From: Chlamydomonas sphaeroides
Taxonomy: Eukaryota; Chlorophyta; Chlorophyceae; Chlamydomonadales; Chlamydomonadaceae
Assembly (NCBI GenBank): GCA_001662425.1
Contig: BDDC01001892.1
Coordinates: 7,706-18,957, forward strand
Reading direction: 5' to 3'
DNA length: 11,252 bases
A model generated the notes under the pieces. That model ran no database searches. It worked only from the letters and a program-made list of their open reading frames with translations, and was not told the DNA's origin. Positions 1 to 7,328 of the stretch are shown in pieces; position 1 is the first letter of the stretch, and every line of letters begins with the position of its first letter. The position numbers and the translations under genes were made by a program.

Positions 1-2303
1 GCAGACAAACGAGCGCCATCTGCAATGGGACCAGAGCGCGGCGTTGCGGCTGCTCAAAATGGTCCTGGCCGGCAAGCTGGGGTGAGCGGCCTGGGCGCAA
101 GGCCGTGGGGCGAGCAGCACCAGCACCAGCAGCAGCAGCAGCAGCAGTCGCGGCAGCGAGGCAGGCCGACCCCTTGCGTGCCGCGGCGCGGACCGCATCC
201 CGCACCCGCGCCCGTGTCCGCGCCGCCAGCGGGGCTCCGGTGGCCCCTGTCTAGGCGCCAGGCGCCTCCCCCGCACCGCCGCTCCGGGCCCTGACACCGC
301 CGCTCCCTTGTGGGCCCCGTCGCCACCCTGCCCGCAGCATCAGCGCGGAGGAGGTGGAGGAGCGCGCCGAGGCGCTGGCGGTGCTGCTGCCCGACCTGCT
401 GACGTGAGGGCGGCGGGGTTGGGAAGCTGAGTGTTTTGTGGGGCGTGTGTTTGTGTGTGGCACGTTGGATAGGTTGCTGCCGCTGCCCGACCTGCTGACG
501 TGCGTGGGGCTCGTGTGGGGCTGGGGCGTTGGGGGCGACGCGTGGATGAGGCCGCAGCTGCCGCTGCCCTGACAGGTGCCCACAGGGCGGGCGCGTCTCG
601 GGCCCCGTCACAGCGCGGCCGCCTGCACCGCCCTACCGCCCGCACCTTACTTGGCGTTGCTGCGCTGCACGCCACCCAGCCCAACCCAACCCCGGCCGCT
701 CGGCAGAGCTGTGCGGCAGCTTCCTCCAGCCCCGGCCCTTGCTGCCCCAGCCGCCACTAGCCTAGCTGCCTGCAGTGCACGGTGCCGCACGGGGCCAGCC
801 TGCCCGCCTGCCCGCCTGCGCCCGAACCCGCCCTGCCTGCTTCCGCCTCCAGCCGCCTCCCCCGCCCCCGCCTCCCCCTGCCCCTGCCCCCGCCCCCAGC
901 CGCCTGGAGTACACGCGGGTGGACATCCTGGAGCCGCTGCTGGCCGACCTGCCCGGACTCAGCAGGCAGCTGGTCGGGCTCAAGGAGTGCCTGCCGGGGG
1001 TCAACCTGAGCCAGTGCGTGGGGCGTGGGGCGGGGCGCGGGGAGCCGGGGACCACGCCACCCCACACCGGGCTGGCTGGCGCGCCGGCCTGTGTCGCGGC
1101 GCCGCGCCCTGTGCTCGCCACACGCTCCTGCACAACACCCTGGCGGCATTGCACGCTCGTCTGCGCTGCGCCGTTGCGCACTGTGTGTAAGCAGCAACCG
1201 CGTACGTGACGTGCACCTCTGCGCCTGCTGCCCTCCTCCCTCCCTCCCTCCCTCCCTCCTGCTCCCCAGGCTGGTGTCCAAGCACCCACGGCTGCTGTCG
1301 GACTTCAAGGATCCTGCAGCGCTGGCGGCGCGGCTGGGCGAGATGCGCGGCGCGCTGCCCGGCGTGAACGTGGTGGCTCTGGTGGCGGAGGAGCCGCACC
1401 TGCTGCACGTGGACCTCCAGGTGAGGTGGGGCGCTGGTGCGCTGGTCACAGCGTTGACGTTAGAGGGCTGCCAGTCGCTATCCAAGGGAGTAATGTCAAG
1501 CAAGGGGAGGGCTCCCCAGCACACGGGCTGGGCCCTTGCGCCGCCACCGCTGTGCCTGCGCCGCAACGCCTGGGTGTGGCCTGGTGCCCGCGTGTGGCCC
1601 CGCCTGCTCCCCTCACACCTGCCAGCCGCTGCCCTGCCCTCAGGCCGTGCTGGCCAACTGCCGGCGCCTGGTGCCCGGCGGCGACCCGGTCAGGCTGCTG
1701 GTGTCGCAGCCGCAGGTGCGGCCAGGGCGGATCGAAGGGACGCACCCACACGCGGCGCTGGGCTTTGCTTCCCGCACGGGTGCATCTAAACGCATCCCTA
1801 CTCTCTTCCTGCGCACGACCAGCGCGTCACCAGCCCGGGGCGTGTCGCGTGCGGGGTGGTACTCTATGACAACCCTTAAAGTGAACACACGCGCCACTCT
1901 ACCCGGGGCCTGCTGTGCCGCGTGTGGGGTCCTGTTCTACTTGACACTTGAACACGTGTGTGGCTGCCAGCACCTAGAACAATAGGTCACCAGGTCGAGC
2001 TGCTTTCGTCGCAGCTACAGGCGGGGCAGGGCTGTTGCCGGGCCAGATGTCAACACGCCGCCGGATGTGCCAGAGGCCTGCTGCCAACCGCCTCAAGCCC
2101 GCAACACCCTAACACACCCCAACACCCCGATGCTGCACCTGCTGCGCCCTGTCCTCCCGCAACGCATGCCGCGCCCTCCCTCCCCTCCCTCCCTCCCTCC
2201 CTCCCTCCCTCCCTGCGCTCTGCAGATGGTGCTCACTGCGGTGGAGGCGGGCCTCTCCTCGGCCATGGACGTGGAGGGCGGCGCGCCGCTCACAGCCCAC
2301 TGA
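1..2303 (+). CDS. mTERF-like helical-repeat protein, 3' part (six exons, 5' end off window)
   Basis: Exons are read at 2-81, 338-403, 900-1013, 1270-1420, 1644-1715 and 2226-2303 (TGA). They total 561 nt, giving 186 residues plus stop. Every junction keeps frame: the split codons are GGC, ACC and CAG, and the last two introns are phase 0. Donors are GTGAGC, GTGAGG, GTGCGT, GTGAGG and GTGCGG, and acceptors end in CAG. The product is a string of roughly 30-36-residue helical units with recurring signatures such as LPGVN, KHPRLL, EEPHLL and RLGEMRGALPG. This spacing of 'P-x-L-L' and 'L..LPG' resembles mTERF motifs, whose proteins usually bind organelle DNA or RNA in chloroplasts or mitochondria. 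The first exon and any transit peptide lie outside the window, so localisation cannot be seen. It could be another alpha-solenoid repeat family specific to green algae. The exon structure is solid; the family name is less so. Confidence 0.5.
115..147. repeat. CAG-rich microsatellite in intron 1
   Basis: A run of CAG/CAC triplets lies inside the first visible intron (82-337) of the mTERF-like gene. It follows the GTGAGC donor by about 30 nt. The intron frame is closed by a TGA at the donor, so this is not a coding poly-Gln tract in the gene's frame. Confidence 0.5.
386..502 (+). repeat. 21-bp direct duplication of an exon end and its splice donor
   Basis: The 21 bases at 386-406 span the end of the second visible exon and the first GTG of its donor. 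They recur exactly at 482-502 inside the following intron. The downstream copy is followed by CGTGG, giving a GTGCGT donor like others in this gene. The spacing of 96 bp suggests a local duplication with diverged flanks. See the findings for the possible 27-nt alternative exon. Confidence 0.5.
1237..1260. repeat. CCCT microsatellite at a splice acceptor
   Basis: A tandem CCCT tract ends 7 nt before the acceptor AG at 1268-1269 and forms the polypyrimidine tract of that intron. The complementary strand carries GGGA repeats, which can form a G-quadruplex. The same motif sits at another acceptor of this gene (2174-2214). Confidence 0.5.
2174..2214. repeat. CCCT microsatellite before the last exon
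   Basis: About ten CCCT/CCCCT units end 9 nt before the acceptor AG at 2224-2225. They serve as the polypyrimidine tract for the terminal exon of the mTERF-like gene. It is longer than the related tract at 1237-1260, and such tracts are prone to length variation. Confidence 0.5.
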
Positions 2304-3555
2304 GCGCACGCGGGCGGTGCGGCGCGCACCCCGGGGCCCCGGTGGGGCGCCGTGCAGGGCCCGGGGGGGGGGGCCAAGGGAGCGGAGGCCTGCTGGCGGC
2401 CGTCGGCGTTATCAATGAACTGCGCGCGCATGACTGACTGGCGGCGCTATCGCGCGAGCGTGGAGACGAATGAGAGGGGCGTCGTGTGGCATCGCAGGGG
2501 TGGCATATCGTACCGCGGCTGGCGGGCGCGTCAGCACGCCGTGAGCACTGTTGGTTGGGAGTGGGCTTGAGGGGGCGGTTAGGGTCTGCTGTGCGCCGCG
2601 AGGTGCCGGCGTGTGGCCGGAGCCGGCATGCGGGAGGGGGCGCAGCAGCCGGGGGTTGGCCGGGGCGAGAGAGATGCCGCGGCGGTGCTGACTTCTGGCT
2701 TGGTTGGACGCAGGGTCATTGGGGCTGGGCGTGCGTGCGTGGAGTGGCGGCTGTCGTGGGGGGTGCGCGGGGCGCGAGAGCGGCGTGCAGGCATCAGTGT
2801 CAATAGGGCGCATGTGGCGCCCGGGGGCAGTGGGCAGGAGGTGGGCACCGCGAGGCCGGCTGCGGCCGCGAGCGGAGCGCCGAGGGTTGCGGCATCGTAC
2901 GGCAGCGAGCGTCTGACAGTCGGCGACGGCAATTCTGTAACACGTCCTTCGCCAGCACGCACTCTGCTTTGTCAATGCTTCGCTCGCTCGCCGCAGCGTC
3001 CAAACCCAGTCGCGGGTGGCGCCCCGGCGGCCTGCCGCATACCGGCACACGCGCACACCCTGACGGGCCCACCTGCACACCGCCAGCATCGCGGGGCCCC
3101 CTGCCAGCCAGCCGTCACGCTGCTGGGCCCCTGCACGCTGGGCCCTGTTGCAGCGAAGATAGATGGCCGCTGCGACCCGCGAGGCTCTGCAGCACATACA
3201 GCTCCGTCCCAAAGGCCTACCGGCCCAGGCGCTGGCAGGGCCGGCTGTCTCCATCTACGACAAGACAGCAGCTCGCTCGCCGCAGCCACAGCACCGCGCC
3301 TAGTTGCTCTGCACATCCTGGCCCGCATTCCCGATAGGGGCTTGGACGCCGGCTCACCCAGCTGGCTATGTCCCGGCACCGCCCAACCAGCTCTGCCGCG
3401 CCGGAGCCGCCGCCCGCCGCCCATACCCAGGCGCGATCAGGCAACGCGAGCCCTGCCCTGGCATGGCCAGGAGGCGTCATGGCCCAACGGCGATGGAAGT
3501 CGATAGCAGCCATGCCGACAAAGCCACCTGGCCTCATCAGGGGCCCTCCTGGCGC
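2304..3555. other. 3'UTR of the mTERF-like gene and intergenic DNA, no gene seen
   Basis: This stretch of about 1.25 kb follows the TGA at 2301-2303. Long open frames exist on both strands (for example 2613-3506 plus and 2412-3254 minus). Their products have mixed third-position use, many Cys/Trp/Arg, and no recognisable domain, so they look like stop-poor GC-rich noncoding DNA. An 11-base G run lies at 2363-2373. A TGTAA at 2936-2940 is the likely end signal of the upstream gene. Nothing else is recognised. Confidence 0.5.
2936..2940 (+). terminator. TGTAA polyadenylation signal (candidate)
   Basis: TGTAA is the canonical chlorophyte polyadenylation element, normally 10-20 nt before the cleavage site. 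This is the first plus-strand copy after the mTERF-like stop at 2303 and implies a 3'UTR of about 650 nt, within the range common in these algae. The motif is short, so the assignment is by position only. Confidence 0.5.
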
Positions 3556-3826
3556 TCACAGCCGCTGCTCGTCGCCGCCGGAGTCTGAGCCGGCCGGGGA
3601 GGTGCTGTGGCGGCTGTGGCGGCGGATGGCGTTGGCGGCGCGCCGCAGCGGCTGCCCTATGTCGTCAATGTCGGGCGTCTGGGGCCCGGACAGGTGGAGG
3701 GCAGGGGGCGGGGGGTGGTCCAGGGGTACGTAGTGGCAGGCGAGAGGGGCGGGATGGGGCCGCACGGGGGAAGGAGCACCTTACAAAGAAGGGGCACGAC
3801 CTCGGGCGAGCTTGCAAGGCGTACAT
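3556..3826 (-). CDS. possible 3' end of an unrecognised minus-strand gene (two exons)
   Basis: On the minus strand a 40-residue reading (3678 down to the TGA at 3556) begins right after a good acceptor: a pyrimidine-rich stretch ending in CCCCAG. It uses codons typical of the other genes here (GAC, GCC, CGC, AGC, CTG). It starts TPDIDDIGQPLRR and ends in a Ser/Gly/Asp-rich hydrophilic tail. A GTAAGG donor at 3784-3779 lies 106 nt upstream, and the exon before it (from an ATG at 3826) ends in matching phase 0. Further upstream exons toward 4200 are possible but not convincing. The same GTAAGG overlaps a minus-strand TGTAA, so it could instead be a polyadenylation signal. No family is recognised. 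The terminal exon is more likely real than the upstream one. Confidence 0.5.
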
Positions 3827-4256
3827 GAATAGCGCGGCGGGAGCTGCGGCTGAGGAGCGCCCTGGGCGGGGCCCTCATCGCGGCCCTGGGGCGCAACGCG
3901 ACTCGCGGCTCGCACCTGGGCGCAGTAGCACGCGCCTCCGCACAGCAGCCAATTCCAGTGGAATGCAAGTGGCATGGCTGCGAGCGCGCGAGGGCGCAGG
4001 TTCGAACGCAGGTTTGAGGGGAGCTGCTGAGCGGCGATGGCGATGGGCGGAGGTTGTCTTGGGGCTAATGCAGAGCGCAGCAGTGGCGATCGCCTGCAGC
4101 AGGGCAGCCGGGCGGCCCGGGCAGGCGCCATGACTCGCATGGGGGGCGACCCCCAGGATGCGGGGCCCAATGCAGGAGCGGGCAGAGCGCGACCTGGCGC
4201 ACATTGCAACACAACACGACGAGCAGCAGCCTAGCAATACGCAGCAAGTAGCACCA
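3827..4256. promoter_or_regulatory. upstream region and 5' leader of the metallothionein-like gene
   Basis: No confident gene is seen here. The last 50 nt or so before the ATG at 4257 are rich in CAAC, AGCA and CAGC and look like an algal 5' leader. The frame is also open upstream: an in-frame ATG lies at 4158 and another at 4170, after an in-frame TGA at 4131. A longer N-terminus of up to 33 extra residues is therefore possible. I see no clear TATA box or proven metal-response element. Minus-strand open frames cross this region with unconvincing composition. Confidence 0.5.
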
Positions 4257-5405
4257 ATGTCGCCAGGCGGCGGCTCCTACGCACAGGCCACCGGCCACCA
4301 CCATAACCATACCCACGGCGCCGGTAGCCACGGCGACAGCAAGGGCTGGCAGCAGCTCGCGAGCAGCAGCGGCAACGGCAGCAGCCAGGCGAGCAACTGC
4401 GTGCGCTCATTGCTTCGCGACCGAGTCCGCGCTCCCCGACCCCGCGCGACCGACTGCTTGGGCCGCGGCTCGCTGGCACACACACAAGGCCCCGCGCTCG
4501 CGCCCGCTGCCTCCCGCTGGCCTCGCTACCTCGCAGGTCTCCCGCACCAGCGGCGGCGCAGGGGCCAGCGGCAGCTACGCCCCCCTGGACGCGCAGCAGC
4601 AGCTGCAGCAGCGCCGCGGCGAGCAGGCGTCGCCAGGCGGCGGCAACGCGACGGCCGCCGCCGCCAGCAGCAGCAGCGGCCGCGGCGGTGGCGGCACGTG
4701 CGGCTGCGGCCCCAACTGCGGCTGCGGCGCCGAATGCAGCTGCCCCAAGACGGCCGTCGCCTCTGCTCCCAGCCGCGGCGGCGGCTGTGGGTGCGGCCCC
4801 AACTGCGGATGCGGCCCGGACTGCAGCTGCCCCAAGACGTCCAGCAGCTCGGCTGGCGGTGGCGACAGCGGCGGCGCCGGCGAGCGCATGGCTTCCACCA
4901 CGGAGATGGTGGGGTCGCTGCACTCGCTGGGGACGGTGCCCGATCCCAGGCTGCTGCTGCAGAGCCGCGCGCCCGGCGGCGCAGGTGCGTGCGCGGCCGT
5001 GGCCGCGGCCGGGGGGCAGCGGAGCAAGGGGCCGGGAGAGCCGGGAGAGCCGGGGCGGGGGAGCCGTGCAAGCAAGCAGCTGCATGCGGCGTGGTCGTGC
5101 TCCGGGCCTGGCCCATGCCCTGGTGATGTCGCATGACCCGCGCAGGCGTGATGGGGAGCTACGGGGCGCCGCTGGCCGCCATGCCCGGTGCGAGGGGCGG
5201 GGAGGGGGCGGGATGAAGGGCACCTCAGGCACCGTACGGCGTGCCGGAGCAGGCGCGCGCCGGCAGGCGGGTGTGCAGCGCGAGGCACCCGTCCACATTG
5301 TCGCGGAGGGAGGGGACCGCGTCCGGAGGGAGGCGCATGACATGAGCCTCCCGCACTGCTGCCGCCGCCTCAGGTGCCACTTCGATCACAGTTAGCAAGA
5401 TGTGA
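4257..5405 (+). CDS. metallothionein-like protein with His-rich N-terminus and two six-Cys modules
   Basis: Model: exons 4257-4400, 4537-4984, 5146-5187 and 5374-5405, totalling 666 nt and 221 residues. Donors are GTGCGC, GTGCGT and GTGCGA; all acceptors are CAG and phases agree. Residues 13-25 hold six histidines (HHHNHTH and H25). A Gln/Ser/Ala/Gly-rich linker follows. Residues 103-120 and 132-149 are two near-identical modules, each with six cysteines spaced C-x-C-x3-C-x-C-x3-C-x-C and ending in CPKT. Paired CxC spacing with small residues between is the hallmark of metallothioneins, which bind Zn, Cd or Cu(I) through thiolates. The two modules plus His give a plausible metal-binding protein, though at 221 residues it is longer than classical ones. 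No signal peptide or membrane segment is evident. The tail (about residues 165-221) is unrecognised. The C-terminus is uncertain: reading through exon 3 instead gives a stop at 5214-5216 (220 residues). Cysteine-rich CRC/tesmin domains have different spacing, so I consider them unlikely. Confidence 0.5.
4699..4839 (+). repeat. tandem duplication encoding the two Cys modules
   Basis: The 54-bp units at 4699-4752 and 4786-4839 match at 48 of 54 positions by direct comparison. Three of the six differences are silent third-base changes. The others cause only Ala to Pro and Glu to Asp. A 33-bp Ser/Ala/Gly/Arg linker separates them. All twelve cysteine codons are conserved. Confidence 0.5.
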
Positions 5406-6738
5406 CGAGGCCAATGGGCGATGAGCTGCGGCTGATGAGCCTGCTGACACCGCTCCTAGGCCGCGGAAGCAGGGGAGACTCCCCTGCGCGGAGGAGGGTC
5501 ACACTAGTAGATGTTTGACAATGACGTTGGCGCGTCCGCTCAGTTTAGGCAGAGCTTCATGCGCCGGCTAGACTAGCTGCAGTGCCGCAAGGTGATGGAG
5601 GTCGGCGTGCTGTGTTGTGTGCTGTGGACGGGGCGTTTCCCGCATCTCGGCACCGCATGAGGCAGGCTGCCCGCTAGGTGGGACCGGCTCCTGGGGCGTT
5701 GCCTGTTGCATATGTTGCGGAGCAGATTGCACACGCCTCATGCTTTCCCGGCAGCGACCCTCACCCTGGCAGCAATCATTGCGTGGCCGCATGGGTAGCA
5801 AGCCGAAGCACGTCCGCAGCGCCGGCATGCCGTACACGTGTCGTACTACCGGGCACAACGCGGTGGCACCCTCAAGCGCGCACGGCAGGGCCGTCCCCAG
5901 GAGGGGCTGCGCCCGCCGCCCGGCACCAGATTGCTGCCAGTCCCGCCATCCGGCCAACACGCAAACATGCTGGTATTCCGCTGTCAGCCAGCCGCCCCAC
6001 AGCAACACAGGGCCCGCCAAGACAGCTCGCGCCTGGCCCCACAGCGCCCTAACCGGCTCTCGGACAGAGCCTGCGACACCCCCAGCCCGGCAGCACCACT
6101 GCCGTGCTACAAGCGGGGCATGCCTAGCCACAGCCAGCAACGCCGGGCCCGGCCGCGCTGTTACCGGCTCCCACTCGTCCATACAGCTCCCAAACAGGCT
6201 CGGGGGGCCATAGCTGGGCCCGAGCACCTGTTCCCTGCCGCGCCTGCAGCAGGGCAGCCCTTTCCCACGTGACTGGGCTGTTCGCCATCCCCAGGAACCC
6301 CCGCCAACGCAAATAGCCGGCTTGAGGTCGCGCTGTAGCCAGGGCCCAGAGCCCCAGTTCAACGCCCGCATCCAAACGTCGGCACACCGGCAGCGGCCAT
6401 GTGGTCCGCACCCGCGATGGAGGCCGCAACCATGCATAGTCCTGCCGGCGCTCAGCGCCCGAGTGTATCAGTCCCAGCTAGAACCACAACCGTGTCATAC
6501 ATCCTGCACGTCAAGCGTGATGTGCGTATATGCAAGTAAGCACGTGCCGACGCGAGCCCCGTGAGCCTGCACCCAGCCGCACAGGCACGCGCATAGCAGC
6601 CACAGCCACAGCGTCGCACCAGGTTGCACCATCATATGCGGGTCTCCATGCAGCGTACTAGCGGTGTGCCGTGGCCGGCGTACCGCCCTAGCGGCTGTCG
6701 CCTCGGGGGCCATCGCGTGTATCGACACAGCGCGTTGC
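5406..6738. other. converging 3'UTR region, no gene seen
   Basis: This 1.3-kb stretch lies between the stop of the plus-strand metallothionein-like gene and the stop of minus-strand MED21. It is probably both 3'UTRs plus a short spacer. No TGTAA on either strand was found, so the polyadenylation signals here are non-canonical or lie elsewhere. A 289-codon minus frame (5568-6437) is open, but it has mixed third bases, many Cys/Trp and no recognisable domain. The only notable structure is the inverted repeat at 5469-5487. Confidence 0.5.
5469..5487. repeat. perfect 9-bp-arm inverted repeat (3'UTR hairpin candidate)
   Basis: GCAGGGGAG and its exact complement CTCCCCTGC flank a single A. Folded as RNA this gives an 8-bp GC-rich stem with a three-base loop. 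It lies about 65 nt after the preferred stop of the metallothionein-like gene. It could stabilise the mRNA, bind a protein or be a palindromic DNA site; none of these is shown by sequence. Confidence 0.5.
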
Positions 6739-7170
6739 TCAGGAGCCCCCCACGAGCTTCCCGGCCTGGCTCAGAGCGTAGTTGGACAGTGCCTCATAGC
6801 ATCCGTGCACCTCTTCCAGCTTCCTCTCCGTCTCTTGCATCGCGCTGCCAAGCTCGGACCGCAGCGCGTGGTGCTCTGCGAGCAGCTCTGCGATGCGCGC
6901 CTCCTGCTTCTCCGGCGAGTCGTGCAGATCCGGCAGCTTGTCTATAAGGGCATTTATGTCTTTGAAGCGCTGCACGAGCGCGTCCGACAGCTCCTGCGTC
7001 CGTGCGCGCAGCTCGGCCGGAGGGACAGCCGGCGCAACCACCGGCTCCTCAACTTTAATACCGTCTACAGATACAGGTGGAGCAATGTGGACGAGCTGTT
7101 CTATGACGGCAGCAAATTGGTCATTCACGTCGCGGTAGTGCTGCTGCAGCGCAGTCAGCAGGTCGGCCAT
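6739..7170 (-). CDS. MED21: Mediator complex subunit 21
   Basis: This is a single uninterrupted frame of 143 codons, ATG at 7170 to TGA at 6739. The length matches MED21 proteins, which are about 140-150 residues in animals and plants. The N-terminus MADLLTALQ is followed by a short helical start and a Pro/Val-rich loop (about residues 30-52). The conserved block follows: LSDALVQRFKDINALIDKLP at residues 61-80, then a charged coiled coil with EKQEARIAELLAEH at about 87-134. That order is characteristic of MED21 (Srb7). MED21 pairs with MED7 in the middle module of Mediator in the nucleus and helps pass activator signals to RNA polymerase II. The gene starts 158 bp from the divergent downstream gene's ATG and probably shares its promoter region. 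Third-position GC is lower in the loop-coding part. The assignment is by remembered family features, not a search. Confidence 0.5.
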   Translation of the reverse strand: MADLLTALQQHYRDVNDQFAAVIEQLVHIAPPVSVDGIKVEEPVVAPAVPPAELRARTQELSDALVQRFKDINALIDKLPDLHDSPEKQEARIAELLAEHHALRSELGSAMQETERKLEEVHGCYEALSNYALSQAGKLVGGS

Positions 7171-7328
7171 GTGTGGCTAGCGTGTTGTTGTGTGCACTGT
7201 TCTGCTGGCGCACGTTGTGACTTGGGAGGAAATGCGGATGCAAGTTTTGTAGCTGATGCTATAGCGTTGCTATCCTACAGCAAAACTTGTTATACAACCT
7301 ATACTCAAGCATCCTACACATACTGCTT
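7171..7328. promoter_or_regulatory. shared promoter region between MED21 and the divergent plus-strand gene
   Basis: These 158 bp between two head-to-head ATGs (7170 minus, 7329 plus) must contain both 5' leaders and core promoters unless transcription starts inside a gene. The region is clearly poorer in GC than its flanks. It contains small palindromes: GCTATAGC at 7257-7264 and ATAGC-GTT-GCTAT at 7261-7273. TATA-like pieces occur (GCTATAGC, TTATAC at 7290-7295), but none is at a position that proves function. Confidence 0.5.

Noticed and set aside
1140..1200. TGTAA and GTAAGC inside the intron at 1014-1269
   Set aside because: It lies in an intron whose two flanking exons join in frame. 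Premature polyadenylation or an extra donor is possible but unsupported.
1716..2225. Possible extra exon in the 510-nt last intron of the mTERF-like gene
   Set aside because: No segment with matching phase, acceptor, donor and repeat-like residues was found; direct joining of 1715 to 2226 keeps frame.
2613..3506. 297-codon plus-strand open frame
   Set aside because: It has no recognisable domain, poor codon bias and lies in the likely 3'UTR and spacer; it also spans a TGTAA signal.
3999..4007. GGTTCGAAC, resembling a tRNA T-arm and B box
   Set aside because: The flanking five bases on each side do not pair to make a T stem, and no acceptor or anticodon arm is found upstream.
4158..4256. Longer N-terminus of the metallothionein-like protein from the ATG at 4158 or 4170
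   Set aside because: The frame is open and it cannot be excluded, but codon use is weaker here and the segment just before 4257 looks like a 5' leader, so 4257 is preferred.
4231..5343. 370-codon minus-strand open frame with long Ala runs
   Set aside because: The Ala-rich stretches are the complement of the Gly/Cys codons of the metallothionein-like exon; the plus-strand reading carries a real motif.
5568..6437. 289-codon minus-strand open frame
   Set aside because: Third codon positions are mixed, Cys/Trp are overabundant and no domain is visible. It sits where the MED21 3'UTR is expected.
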